Assembly (NCBI GenBank): GCA_003224525.1
Contig: QHZB01000195.1
Span: 1-64,000, forward strand
Source of the DNA: Acidobacteriota bacterium
GTDB lineage: Bacteria; Acidobacteriota; Terriglobia; Acidiferrales; UBA7541
Length of the DNA stretch: 64,000 nt
Direction of reading: 5' to 3'
Part shown: one piece after another, positions 44,658 through 55,600 of the stretch
Position numbering within the stretch: the stretch's first letter is position 1
Layout: each line of letters starts with the position of its first letter
Notes under the pieces: model-generated
What the model was told of the DNA's origin: nothing
Databases searched by the model: none
What the model saw: the letters and a program-made list of their open reading frames with translations, nothing else
Position numbers and translations under genes: made by a program

Positions 44658-47213
44658 TCAGAGTGTGCGGTCAGCAAGCGACAGCGCCAGTTGAAGTAAC
44701 TGCTGCCTGGCAACCATGGGCATGGGTTCACGAAGCGAAGACGGCGCCGCCGGGGCTTTGGCCAGGGCTTCTTCAATTCGATGCACATCCAGTCCACCGG
44801 CTGCGTTGCTGCCCTTGAAGCGATTCAGCACTTCCCGGGCTTTGGTGATTTCTCCTGTTTGATAATAAAAAGCGCCCAAGGTGGAATAACTACCGGGCCA
44901 CTCCGGCAAAAGGTCCACGGCGCGCTCGAGGTTCTGCGCAGCTTGCGGGGTCTTCCCTTCCAGGGCCGAGACGATTCCCAATCCCCAGAGGATTTTTCCG
45001 GAGCTGGGAATTCGCGCCAGCCCCTTGCGCAGCGTTTCTTCGGCTCCGCTGATGTTATTTTCGCGGAGCTCGACGAGAGTAAGGGAGAGGTAATATTGGT
45101 CATTGTCAGGATTGCGTTTGATGGCTTCACGGAAAATTTCTTCAGCCCGGGCTGTGTCACCAAGATGGGCCTGGATGTCACCGAGCAGCGCCAGGAAAGC
45201 ATCGTCCTGCTGGCCCGTCGCCGAAACTTGCCGCGAAGCTTCGAGCGCTTGGGAATAGAGGCCGCGGCGGAAGTAAGCATCGGTCAAATCAAATTTCACG
45301 TCGTCGGAATCGGGATTGGCGCGCAGGGCTGTCTGGAAATGCTGGATGGCGTCGTCGTACAAACGGAAACGCGCCAGCAGTACACCGACGCCGGTCTGGG
45401 TGCGGTAGTCGCCCGCGCTGAGCTGGTCAAGTTGCGCGATGACCTTTCGGCCTTCGTCGGGCTTGCCCAGTTTCAGATAAGCTTCGGCCAGCAGGTAGAG
45501 GTCTTGCGGTTGGTCCGGATGTTTCTGGATCTGCTCCGTCAGCTCGGTCAAATCCAGCTGCGTCCGGTCCTGAGGCGAGAGATTGGAACGATTATCAAGA
45601 TAATCGAAAAGATGTTGATAGGGATACGGACCCGCCGAAGCATCTTTGGAGAGAGTCTGAAAGACATTCAAATCCCTCTGTGCGGCGTTCATTTGATGGA
45701 GGCCCCTCTCGACCATGGCAAGTTTGTAGTAGCCTGAAGCGGCATTGCGGCTGACTTTGACGTATCTTCTGAGCAATTGCGCGGCTTCCTCCAATCTCTT
45801 GTTCGTGATTCGTAAATTAGCCAATTCCAACAGCGCTTCGGAAAAATCAGGGTTCGCCCGAAGCGCCCGCTGAAACAGCTCCTCGGCCCGTGCGTGATTT
45901 CCCTGGTGCTCTTCAATATAGCCCATGTTAAAAAGGCAGGAAGCGTTGTGTGGATCTTGCTTGAGACCTTCCTGAAAATATTTCCTGGCTTCATCGAACC
46001 GCCCCAGATGGCGGTAAGAGAGTCCCAAGAAAGTGTAAGATCGTGCTGAGGGGTCCAATTGGATCAGGTTCTTGAACTCTTCGATGGCCTTTTCCGCCTT
46101 GCCCGACATGAAATAGCTCTCACCCAGCGCGGCGTGGAGATCAGCGCGTTGCGGCGCGATTTTCAAGCCTGATTCGAGGAGCTGAATGGCATCTTCGAAA
46201 TAATTCTGGGACATGCTTACCCGGGCCAAGAGAAAAATGATGTCCGTATTCTGAGGGGCCAGCTTGTGAGCACGCACCAGCAAATCCAGAGCATCTACAG
46301 CCCTAGTCTGATCCGCATTGACCTGCGCCAGCAAGTAGAGGGTTTCCGGTGAATCAGGTTTCAGTTTCAGAGCTCGATTCAGCGCCGGTTCGGCTTTCGT
46401 GTATTCGCCGCCGCGAAGATAGGCCTGTCCAAGGTTGAAGAGAATCTCGAAAGTTTCTGGCCGTAGTGCGTTGGCCTTTTCCAGTTCAAGTTGGGCTGCA
46501 CGGTACTGCTTCTCAGAAGCCAGCAACACACCCAGAGTGAAATGCAGCTGGACGTCATCCTTATTTTGAGCGGAAAGCTCCGTTGCCACCTTTAGCCCGT
46601 CGGCGGGCCTGCGGGCCTGGAGGCAGGCGCGAATGAGGTTGAATCGCGTTTCGACGTTCGAAGGGCGCACACGCTGAAAGTGGATGATGGCTTCGGCAGG
46701 CCTACCCTTGGCCATCAAGACCAGGCCCAGGTTGTAGTTTCCATCGCGATTCCCGGGGTCGAGCCGCAAGACTGTCCCGAACTCTTTCTCCGCGAGGTTG
46801 AGCTTTTCCTGGGCAACATATACGTTCCCGAGATTGTTACGAGTTCTGGTTGAGTTTGGTTCGAGCTTCAGCGCATGCTGGAACGCCTCCAGTGCTGTCG
46901 CATAGTCCTTTTGGTCGCTGTAGATAATCCCCAATAAATTGTAACCTTCCACGCTTGAGGGATTCCGTTTGAGCTCTTCCTCAATTTTCTCTTTGGCCTG
47001 ATCGACCAAACCTCGGCGAATCAGTTCCTCCGCTTCCCGGAATTGCGGCTGGATCTTCGAAGATTGCTGAGAATTTTTCTTACTGGGGACAGATTGCTGC
47101 GCTGCAGATACTCTTGGAAATAGGAGAATCAAGGCCAGCGCAAAGATTCCGCGCAACTTCGGCCGGCTGCCCGCGATCCTGGATGGATGCTGAAATGAAG
47201 AGCCGATATTCAT
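44658..47213 (-). CDS. Large secreted TPR protein
   Basis: This 851-residue protein has a signal peptide at residues 22-39 (GIFALALILLFPRVSA), a short Ser/Lys/Gln linker and about twenty consecutive tetratricopeptide repeats from 55 to 820, with classic units such as GYNLLGIIYSDQKDYATALE and YTFLGLSYRHLGRFDEARK. It has no enzymatic domain, so it is a periplasmic or outer-membrane-attached scaffold. The arrangement TPR - CRTAC1-like - CRTAC1-like on one strand, 45 bases from the triple-domain CRTAC1-like gene, suggests that they act together. Confidence 0.88.
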   Translation of the reverse strand: MNIGSSFQHPSRIAGSRPKLRGIFALALILLFPRVSAAQQSVPSKKNSQQSSKIQPQFREAEELIRRGLVDQAKEKIEEELKRNPSSVEGYNLLGIIYSDQKDYATALEAFQHALKLEPNSTRTRNNLGNVYVAQEKLNLAEKEFGTVLRLDPGNRDGNYNLGLVLMAKGRPAEAIIHFQRVRPSNVETRFNLIRACLQARRPADGLKVATELSAQNKDDVQLHFTLGVLLASEKQYRAAQLELEKANALRPETFEILFNLGQAYLRGGEYTKAEPALNRALKLKPDSPETLYLLAQVNADQTRAVDALDLLVRAHKLAPQNTDIIFLLARVSMSQNYFEDAIQLLESGLKIAPQRADLHAALGESYFMSGKAEKAIEEFKNLIQLDPSARSYTFLGLSYRHLGRFDEARKYFQEGLKQDPHNASCLFNMGYIEEHQGNHARAEELFQRALRANPDFSEALLELANLRITNKRLEEAAQLLRRYVKVSRNAASGYYKLAMVERGLHQMNAAQRDLNVFQTLSKDASAGPYPYQHLFDYLDNRSNLSPQDRTQLDLTELTEQIQKHPDQPQDLYLLAEAYLKLGKPDEGRKVIAQLDQLSAGDYRTQTGVGVLLARFRLYDDAIQHFQTALRANPDSDDVKFDLTDAYFRRGLYSQALEASRQVSATGQQDDAFLALLGDIQAHLGDTARAEEIFREAIKRNPDNDQYYLSLTLVELRENNISGAEETLRKGLARIPSSGKILWGLGIVSALEGKTPQAAQNLERAVDLLPEWPGSYSTLGAFYYQTGEITKAREVLNRFKGSNAAGGLDVHRIEEALAKAPAAPSSLREPMPMVARQQLLQLALSLADRTL

Positions 47214-47258
47214 CCCCTGTCTGCCTCCGCGTGCGCTCTCATCGCAGGTCTCGCAAAG

Positions 47259-50200
47259 TCACTGTAGCATTTCCAGTTCTTTCTGGGCCACCGCGTGCTG
47301 CGGTTGTTTGTGCAGCAGTGCCAGCAACACCTCTTTGGCTTTTTGCTTTTCCTCCAAAATCACGTACAGACGGGCCAGATTGAGATAGGCCTGGTCAAAG
47401 TTCGGGGCAACGCGGATGCAGGTCTTGAATCTCTCCTCTGCGTCGGAGTTTCGCCGCTCACGCACAAAGAGCACACCCAGGTTGTTGAGCGCGTCGGGAT
47501 AGTCAGGGCGCAAATTCACCGCTCTTTCCAAATAGTGCGCGGCCTGTTCGAGCTTCTCCTGCCGGGCGTAGAGCATGCCGAGGCTGTAGTTGACCTCCGG
47601 ATCATCCGGTGTAATTTCAAGCGCACGACCCAACAGTTTTTTCGCTTCTTCAAAGTCTCCCTGTCGCCGGTAGATGTTTCCGAGGTTCGCGAGCGCGATG
47701 GCATAGCTCGGCCTTAAGAGCAGAGACTGTTTGAAATTGCGAACGGCCTGGTCCGTCTGACCTTCCTGGGCGGCCACCATTCCAAGATTGTTCCACGCTT
47801 CAGGATAGTTCGGACGGAGCTTCACCGCCTGCTCGAGGTATTGGCGGGCGTCCTGGGAAGCGTTTCTCCGGAGATAGAGCGTTCCCAGATTGTAATAGGC
47901 CTCGGGATCTTGCGGCTTGGCGGCGATAACCTGTTTGAAGGACGCCGCCGCCTGCTCCAGATAGCCGCGCTGAAACATCGCCACCCCGTAAGTGAAGTCG
48001 TTCCGTTGGAACACGTCCTGGTAGAGCACTCCGCCCAAAGGAAGCGCTCTCCGTATCTGCTCGGCTTGCGTACCCGGGACCGATCTCAGGTCTTCCACCA
48101 GCCGTTCGGGATGCACCGGCCCCTGGTAAACCTTTATGATCATGCCGTCCTTATCGAGGAGGAGAGAAACCGGAATGGGCAGATCCCGGCGACGGTCGAA
48201 CAGGTAACGATAAATGATGTTGTAGATGCCGGCCACATCCTGGGAGGCGAGAAGGTTGGGGAAGGAGAGCCCTTCTTTGGCAGCGAATGATCTCACAGTT
48301 TGTGCATCGCCAGGGTCATCGACGTTTATGCCAAGGATCCGAAGGCCGCCGGCGGTGAGAGTTACCTGGTATTGCTGAAGAAGTCGCAATTGTTTCCGGC
48401 AGGACGGCAAAGCAGTCGCCCAAAAGCCGAGAAGCAATGCGCTGCCTCGGAACGACTGCAAATCCCGCATCTTGCCAGCGAGGTCGGGCAAGGAAAACTC
48501 CGGCGCGCTCAGAGGCTCGATAAGCCATGTCTCCACAGACGAGGGCAAGAGTTCTGGCTTCAGAGGTTCGCCCGCCCGCGCATAAGAAGGAGGTGAAGCC
48601 GCAAATGGCTTGGCCAGAAAATCTTCGGAGCCTTCCTGAAGTTCGATTCGGTGGTTCAGAGGTAAGTGCCCGAAGACCTGCGTTAGGCCGCTGGGCCAGC
48701 GGATCGAAGCGTGGACCGTTCCTTGGGCTTTCCCAACACCAAAGAAAAGTTCCTTGCTGTGCTGCGATAGAAATCCGGAACCGGCCTGTAGATATTTCGT
48801 CTGGCGATGTGCTTCGGCTTCGACGGTTATCGCGGCCCCGATCGCGTCGCGATTACTTTTCCGCCCGCGCAAGCGGAATGCGATCGAATTGCCAAGATCC
48901 TTCATCGCGTTGCGCAAAATCCGGAGTTGCGGCGCGTTTCGATTTTTCAGGACGACTTCCAATCGCCCGTCCTGGTCCAGGTCGGCGAGTGCAAACGAGC
49001 GGCCGTCCTCAAGAAAGTCCAATCCAACTGTGCCAGAGACTTCCGAGAACGTGCCGTCGTGATTATTCAGGTAGAAAACATTTCTTTCGCGGCCGCTCCA
49101 GGAGTTGTCCGACCGGATCAGCTCATTGATGGCGTTCCATCCCTGCTCATACTTCAACAACGGAGTTGCATTCTGGGGCGATTTCGCCACCAGTTGTCGC
49201 CAAAAGAAGCTCGAAAGGTCGCCCTTCTCGCTCCCTGAAGTGTCGGGCCCAGAAATATAGCCGTTCGCAACGTAAAGGTCCGAGTAGCCGTCGTGGTCGA
49301 AATCCCAGGCGTCCGAGCACCAGGCCCAGCGACCCATCTCTACCCCCGCTTGGCTGCTTACGTTTTGAAACTTGCCATTTCCCTGATTTCGATACAGCGA
49401 ATTGCCACGCGCGTGATGACGATAAAGCGCGCGGATATTTTCAGGATCTTTTTCATGAAAGCGATCTTCATCTGAAACTCGAAGTCCAGCGGCGGACCAC
49501 ATAGCAGCACTGTAGATATCCAGTCTTCCGTCGTTGTCGAAATCGAACCAGCAGGCGCTCATTCCCGCGCCAACCTCCTCGACGCCCACTTCGGTAGAGA
49601 CGACGGTAAATTTTCCGTTGCCATTGTTGCGGTAGAGATTGTTTCGCCCAAAGTCGTTGGCCACATAAAGGTTCGGGGAACCGTCAGAGTTGTAGTCGCC
49701 CCAGGCGCACGCAAAGCTGTAACGGTCGTTATCCACGTTCAGTCCCGCCGTCTCAGTTCGATCCTGGAAGGTTCCGTTCCCTTCGTTGTGAAGCAGAAAG
49801 TTCGGCGGGCCATTGCGCGCGTCAAAATAAGGAGTGGGATAGTGATATTGATCGAGGCCCACATAATAGCTGTAGAGGCAAAAATAAATGTCCAGAAGTC
49901 CATCGCCATCATAGTCAGCGATGGCAGCGTGCGTGAAAGTTCCCTGGGGAGGCCGTAGAAAGTTGAAGGCATCGCGTTTGAGTAGGAACTTTCCGTTCCC
50001 TTGGTTCAAGAAGAGCAGCGGGCCGCTGCCGCAAACCACCAGGAGGTCCTGAAGCCCCTTATTTTCGAAATCCGCGAACAGAGCGCAAGCCGTGCCGTCC
50101 AGCACGCCCACTCCGGACTCTTCAGTCACATCTTCGAATGTCCCATCACCGCGATTGCGATAGAGCCGGTTGGGAAGTCCCGGAGGTTGGCAGACATATA

Positions 50201-51062
50201 TGTCATCCAGTCCATCGTTGTCGAAATCTCCCGCCGCCAAGCCATTGTTGCCGTAAACGTCGATCCCGCACGCCCCGTCGAGAACCGTGCGCCAATAATC
50301 GACTCCGTGAAGCAACTGATTCTTGTACGATTCCGTTTGGCCTAGAGCCTGGGAAGTAATGTCGATGAAAACCGGCTCGCGAGCCCGGCTGAGAGTTTCC
50401 TCCGCCGCCGCCCATCGGAGAACTCGCCATGCGTTTGATTCATCGCACGCCCACTGAGTCAGCCAATGTCCGATACGCTCCTCGCGCCCATTGTCCGTCC
50501 GCTTGCCGACAAAATCATACCGGATGTCGATGTGGACTGTCGGCGGAGAGCCTGAGGTTTCCTCAATCCCCACGATTTCGAATTCAGCCGTTTCCACCCG
50601 CGAGATTGGAGTCAGGTAGGTTTTGATCTCCTGAAGAAATCGCTCGCGGCCCGATACCACATTGGTCGAAAATTGCCTTCGAATGACCTCGATGCCATTC
50701 CCCGAACGGACCGTGTTTTCTTGGGTTGGAACCAGCGGAGTGACTTCGATCGATGGGTCCAGGAATTTCGCCAATACGGCAAGAGCGGGCGGCGTTGCCT
50801 TAAGAGCTTGGGTCCATTCGTTGAGAAGCCGCACGATTTCAAATGCGTACTTCTCCGCGATGTACTCATCCGCGCCGGGAGCAACGAGCCGAAGAACATC
50901 ATCAAGCGGAGACTTCGCGGGATAGTGGGGCGTTAGACGAAAATCAGCAAAGGGGAAAGTGGAGGTCCCATCCCCGGTGGTCTCTGGGAGTATCGACGGA
51001 AAGGGCGACGCATGAAGAGGAGCCCGAAGAAAAAGCAGAGGCGCCCACCGCATCCTTCTCAA
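47259..51062 (-). CDS. Fusion: CRTAC1/UnbV propeller - redoxin-like domain - TPR
   Basis: This 1267-residue protein has a weak N-terminal leader, then a helical and alpha-beta region (about 50-225). FG-GAP/VCBS repeats follow (265-720, for example AGDFDNDGLDDIYV), then an ASPIC/UnbV domain (about 730-810). An AhpC/TSA-like redoxin domain covers 851-990 (APEFSLPDLAGKMRDLQSF). Six or more TPRs run from 1023 to 1260. The redoxin active site WATxxCxxC is changed to WATALPSCRK, so only Cys888 remains and classical disulfide exchange is unlikely. It lies between the LacI regulator and the big TPR gene. The protein seems to combine all module types of this locus in one chain. Confidence 0.85.
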   Translation of the reverse strand: MRRMRWAPLLFLRAPLHASPFPSILPETTGDGTSTFPFADFRLTPHYPAKSPLDDVLRLVAPGADEYIAEKYAFEIVRLLNEWTQALKATPPALAVLAKFLDPSIEVTPLVPTQENTVRSGNGIEVIRRQFSTNVVSGRERFLQEIKTYLTPISRVETAEFEIVGIEETSGSPPTVHIDIRYDFVGKRTDNGREERIGHWLTQWACDESNAWRVLRWAAAEETLSRAREPVFIDITSQALGQTESYKNQLLHGVDYWRTVLDGACGIDVYGNNGLAAGDFDNDGLDDIYVCQPPGLPNRLYRNRGDGTFEDVTEESGVGVLDGTACALFADFENKGLQDLLVVCGSGPLLFLNQGNGKFLLKRDAFNFLRPPQGTFTHAAIADYDGDGLLDIYFCLYSYYVGLDQYHYPTPYFDARNGPPNFLLHNEGNGTFQDRTETAGLNVDNDRYSFACAWGDYNSDGSPNLYVANDFGRNNLYRNNGNGKFTVVSTEVGVEEVGAGMSACWFDFDNDGRLDIYSAAMWSAAGLRVSDEDRFHEKDPENIRALYRHHARGNSLYRNQGNGKFQNVSSQAGVEMGRWAWCSDAWDFDHDGYSDLYVANGYISGPDTSGSEKGDLSSFFWRQLVAKSPQNATPLLKYEQGWNAINELIRSDNSWSGRERNVFYLNNHDGTFSEVSGTVGLDFLEDGRSFALADLDQDGRLEVVLKNRNAPQLRILRNAMKDLGNSIAFRLRGRKSNRDAIGAAITVEAEAHRQTKYLQAGSGFLSQHSKELFFGVGKAQGTVHASIRWPSGLTQVFGHLPLNHRIELQEGSEDFLAKPFAASPPSYARAGEPLKPELLPSSVETWLIEPLSAPEFSLPDLAGKMRDLQSFRGSALLLGFWATALPSCRKQLRLLQQYQVTLTAGGLRILGINVDDPGDAQTVRSFAAKEGLSFPNLLASQDVAGIYNIIYRYLFDRRRDLPIPVSLLLDKDGMIIKVYQGPVHPERLVEDLRSVPGTQAEQIRRALPLGGVLYQDVFQRNDFTYGVAMFQRGYLEQAAASFKQVIAAKPQDPEAYYNLGTLYLRRNASQDARQYLEQAVKLRPNYPEAWNNLGMVAAQEGQTDQAVRNFKQSLLLRPSYAIALANLGNIYRRQGDFEEAKKLLGRALEITPDDPEVNYSLGMLYARQEKLEQAAHYLERAVNLRPDYPDALNNLGVLFVRERRNSDAEERFKTCIRVAPNFDQAYLNLARLYVILEEKQKAKEVLLALLHKQPQHAVAQKELEMLQ

Positions 51063-51178
51063 GAAGGTTCGACGTGAAAAAATGTGGTCCTCGTCTTTGT
51101 GACGGGTCGTCCTCTAGCGTCCGCGCAGCGATGGCCCGTCGTTCGCATGCTAGCACTCACGTGAGGTCACTCCAAACA

Positions 51179-52192
51179 TTAAGGCATTTGTTCAGAGGGA
51201 GCGGGTCCCGAGGAATCTCCCAAAATCAGTTCGGCGGGAATCTGATATTCCCTGCCCTGAGGATTCGGTGAGCGAGAGAGTTCATGAAGGGCGTCGGCCG
51301 CCATCTGGCCCAGCATGTCTCGGTGCACGTCCACAGTGGTGAGCGAGGGATTGCTATATTCGGCCAGGCGCGTGTTGTCGAATCCCGTAACGGAAACATC
51401 CTGCGGGACACGGCAGCCGGCTTTCAATAAACCCTTGATGACGCCTACGGCAGTGAGATCGTTGACGGCCACAACCGCGGTGGGCCTGGGAGAAAGCTTT
51501 GCGATGGCCAAACCGGCCGCCAAGCCACCTTCGAAGCGCAAGTCCCCGCGCAGTATCGGTCCCGGCTCGAGTCCCAATTCCAGCATGCACTTCTCGTACG
51601 CTTCTAGCCGGGCGTTGTTTGATTTGAGCCTGGGTCTCCCTGCGATGAAGGCGATTCGCCGATGTCCATTCTTATAGAGGTATTTGACGATTTGCTCGAC
51701 TCCAGAGAAATAGTCAATTCTCAGGTTGCTCATATAGCCCCGAACGGGCGCGAGGTCGAGGAAAGTCACGGCAATCCTTCTTCGGGCGAGTTCGTGGATC
51801 AATCGCAAAGTGATTTCGGAGGTCATCACCGCAACGCCGCGGACGTTGTGCTCCATCATTCGCTCGGCGGCCTCCCGCGTCCTCCGCGGATTATAGTTGG
51901 TATCGCTCAGAATGGCGTCATAACCCAGCTGCCGGGCGCGGACTTCAAAACTCTTGATCACTTCCGGGAAGAACGGGTTTTCGATGTCGGACACGATGAT
52001 TCCAAGTGTGCGACTGTCGCGCGAAGCAAGGTGCCGCGCATGAACGTTCGGGAAGTATCCGAGACGCTTGACGGTCGAGAGCACCAGCAGGTGCGTGCGC
52101 CGGCCAACTTTGCCCGTCTTGTTTAAGACGTTCGAGACGGTGGCGGTGGAAACACCTGCAGCTTTCGCGACGTCACGAATGGTTAGACCCAT
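51179..52192 (-). CDS. LacI-family transcriptional regulator
   Basis: This is a 337-residue repressor. The N-terminal HTH reads LTIRDVAKAAGVSTATVSNVLN with the hinge helix about residues 45-60 (ARHLASRDSRTLG). The periplasmic-binding-protein-like effector domain covers about 62-330 (GIIVSDIENPFFPEVIKSFE, AVVAVNDLTAVGVIKGLL, VSVTGFDNTRLAEYSNPSL). The ATG at 52192 is chosen because the HTH starts three residues later; the open frame upstream adds 34 unrelated residues. It is divergent from the TonB receptor, whose promoter region has a LacI-style palindrome. Sugar or sugar-derivative effectors are usual in this family. Confidence 0.94.
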   Translation of the reverse strand: MGLTIRDVAKAAGVSTATVSNVLNKTGKVGRRTHLLVLSTVKRLGYFPNVHARHLASRDSRTLGIIVSDIENPFFPEVIKSFEVRARQLGYDAILSDTNYNPRRTREAAERMMEHNVRGVAVMTSEITLRLIHELARRRIAVTFLDLAPVRGYMSNLRIDYFSGVEQIVKYLYKNGHRRIAFIAGRPRLKSNNARLEAYEKCMLELGLEPGPILRGDLRFEGGLAAGLAIAKLSPRPTAVVAVNDLTAVGVIKGLLKAGCRVPQDVSVTGFDNTRLAEYSNPSLTTVDVHRDMLGQMAADALHELSRSPNPQGREYQIPAELILGDSSGPAPSEQMP

Positions 52193-52287
52193 AGTTCGAT
52201 TACTCAGCCCTTCGCGGGCGTTTCTGGTCTGTCTTCGCACTTCTCGAGCATGCCCGCGACACGCGAAGTATAGATGAAAAAAACTGC

Positions 52288-52316
52288 TTGACAAGATACA
52301 AGGGACGGTGTAATAC
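52288..52316 (+). promoter_or_regulatory. Sigma70-type promoter for the TonB-receptor operon
   Basis: A perfect -35 TTGACA (52288-52293), a 17-base spacer and a -10 TAATAC (52311-52316) predict transcription from about 52323 towards the receptor gene. The untranslated leader would then be about 290 bases. This is the clearest promoter in the window. Confidence 0.7.
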
Positions 52317-52328
52317 CTCGCACACAGG

Positions 52329-52340
52329 TTAAGCGTTTAA
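52329..52340. promoter_or_regulatory. Probable LacI-type operator
   Basis: TTAAGCGTTTAA is a near-perfect palindrome centred on CG (one mismatch), the usual core of LacI-family operators. It lies just after the predicted +1 of the receptor promoter, in the divergent spacer of the adjacent LacI gene. Repression by blocking transcription start is inferred. Confidence 0.5.
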
Positions 52341-52610
52341 GTGGTTTGGGGGCCCGATTCGGATCGCGGTTGCATCCATTCTGTGGCTCAGGGGTCTCAA
52401 GTAAAAAACGTTGGTGCCGTGAAGCGCAATGCGGTTTTGCTTCGCGAGTTAGGTCAGGCGCTCAATCAGGCCACTGACCGCAAAAACTGTATGCGCAGGG
52501 CTTGGCGAGCGGGTTTTTGGTTCCTTTGCAATGGTCGAGGGGATGGCCTGAATCACAGACCTTGCGCGGCTTGCTCAGTATTGGTGCAGAGCGCCTTAGG
52601 AGGATCGGTT

Positions 52611-55600
52611 ATGAATCGAAAGCCTATCTCGACTTGGATCCTGCGGGCATCCTTGGAGATGACTGCCGTAGTGTTGTTTATATTCTTGAGCGCGCAGCGT
52701 CTCCACGCCCAAGTTGACGCCGGTACCATCCTGGGGACCGTCGCGGACACCTCGGGGGCGCCGATCAACGGCGCCAAAGTTACGCTGACGAATGAAGGCA
52801 CGAGCGCCTCGCTCTCGACCATCACCGGACCGGATGGTTCGTACAAGTTCACGCCGGTCAGAATCGGGAGTTACAAGCTCACCGCATCCTTCCAGGGATT
52901 CCAGACCACCACGCAAACGAATGTCGCGGTCAACGTGGGTGCGGATGTGGTGATCAATTTCTCGCTCAAGCCGGGCGAAGTGACACAGATCGTCGAAGTA
53001 TCCGCAAGCACTCCTGTCCTCGAAACCCAAAGTGGTTCCGTCGGCCAAGTGGTAGACACGCGCAGCGTCAATGATCTTCCCCTAAACGGGCGGAATTTCA
53101 CATTCCTGGCCCAGCTCGCCGCGGGCGTGAACACTCCTCAGGCCGACACGCGTGGCAATGCCGCCACCGGCGCCTTCGCTGCCAATGGCCTCCGGCCAGC
53201 GCAGAACAATTATTTGCTCGATGGTATTGACAACAATTCGGACACCGTGGACTTCTTGAACGGTACGAACTTTGTCGTTCTTCCCCCGGTCGATGCGATT
53301 CAAGAATTCAAGGTTCAGACCACGGGCTTCAGCGCGCAGTTCGGCCGTTCCGGGGCTGCCATTCTCAATGCCACCATCAAATCTGGTACCAACGAGTTGC
53401 ATGGCACCCTCTGGGAGTTTCTCCGGAACGACAAATTGGATGCCGCGGACTTCTTTGAAAACGCGAATGGCGTCAAGAAGGGTGAATATCGCCAGAACCA
53501 ATTCGGACTTTCGGCCGGCGGACCTGTCAGAATCCCGCACCTGTTTGATGGCCGCAACAAAGTGTTCTTCTTCGGCGACTACGAAGGTCTGCGCAGGATT
53601 CAGGGGACAGTTCACCAGGGATCCGTACCCAGCCTCGCCGAGCGGCAGAGTGGATACACCGATTTCTCGGACCTGATTCTCGCTCAAGCGTCGCGCCCTG
53701 CAAGGCCCGACGCCTTGGGTCGCAAGATCCCCGTCGGGACGATTCTGGACCCCGCCACAACCCGAGCGGTCCCCGGTGGGTTTGTCCGCGATCCTTTCTT
53801 CACCCCAAGCGCCGCTTGCCCCGCCAATACGACTGACTTTTCAGGTGCAAACATCGCTGCCTGCAAACTGAACCAGATTCCAGCCGGACGTTTGGATGCG
53901 AACGCCATCAAGCTTTTGAATCTCTATCCGAACCCAACCAACAACGCCGCCTCCGCGCTTCTCTCTAATTTCGCGGATTCTCCGGCCTTGAGGGAACACC
54001 GCAACGCCTTTGACGCCAGGCTGGACATCAATTTTAGCCAAAAGGACACGCTCTTCTTCCGGTTCAGCTACGTGGATGATCCAAATTTGATTCCCGGTAT
54101 TTTCGGAGGCATCCCCGATGGCGGCGGCTTCCAGGAGGGCAGTCAGACCGCGAACGCTCAGCAGAGCGCACTGGGCTGGACCCATACGATTTCTCCGACC
54201 CTGATTAACGAAGCTCGTGCGGGTTTGAGCTACCTTCACACCACGCGCGTTTCGCCCGCAGCCAATGATCTCAGCAACCTTCCTCTCACCAATGGCGGCG
54301 TCATGGGCATACCCCAACTGTCGGAAAATGGCGGACTTCCCGCCTTCGGAGTCAACGGTCTGGCAACGCTGGGCAGTAATGCCTTCCTGCCTTCGGATGA
54401 AGTCAGTTCCACGTTCCAGGTTACAGATGATGTCACCAAAATCTACAGCAAGCATACCTTCAAAATGGGTTTCGAGTTTCAGCACGTCAAGTTCTCGACG
54501 CTGCAGCCGCCCTGGTCACGCGGACAATTCAACTTCGACGGCGTCTATACGGATATCCCCAATGTGGGAGGGGGCAACACGGGCCGCGCACAAATGTTGT
54601 TGACTCCGATCGCATCAACTGTGCTGGGTGGAGTTGATTACGTCGGCGGCCCCAACGAAGTATTCGTCTCCAACATCTCCTTGACCGATAACGGAAAGAA
54701 CTACTACGGCACTTACATCAACGATGACTGGAAGATTACTCCCAAGCTGACCCTCAACCTGGGTGTGCGTTGGGACTTCTTCGGGCTGGTTCTGGAGCAC
54801 CATGGGAACCAAGCCAACTTCATCCCGTCCGGCGGTCCCCTCAACGGTCCGACTTACTTAATGCCAGGGGGTAAGAACTCCTGCAACAACACTTTCGTCT
54901 CGGTAAGCTTCACTACTTTGCTTGCTGCGGACGGCATCAAGTGCCTTGCCACGAATGCTTACGGAAGCGGGCTTGGTAATTCCCAGAAGACGAATTTTGC
55001 GCCGCGTTTCGGATTTGCCTACCAGGTTAACCCCAAGCTCGTGGCCCGCGGCGGCTTTGGCATTTTTTACAACGGCTTTGAGAACCGCGGTTTTTCACCC
55101 AACATCGGGGAAAACTATCCTTTTCAGTTTAATTTCCATTTCAACAAACCTGACGAAACTCACCCCATCAACAACTTTGCAGGCTGCGCCACTGCAACAC
55201 CCGCCGGAGGCCCAACCATCGCGACGGGCTTCAGTTGTACACCGCTTAGCCCGCTTGTGGTCAACGCCAGTGGGTTGGAGTTGCGCGGAATCCAATTTAA
55301 TTACCTCACTCCCTACTCCATGGGTGGCAATTTGACCGTCCAGTATCAACTTACTCCCTCAATGTCCGTCCAGGCTGGTTACGTGACATCGCTGGCACGT
55401 CATTTGGAGTCGTTCCCGGGCGCTAACCGCGTCACCCAAATCTTGGATCGAACCTTGAGTTCTTCCAATTTCAAGCCCTTTAAGGATTTCGGGGAAGGTT
55501 CGAGTTATGCGGCGACGGAGGGGAGCAGTGCCTACCACGCCCTTCAGACCAAGGTTGAAAAGCAATTTAGTGGCGGGTTGAATTTTCTGGCTACTTACAC

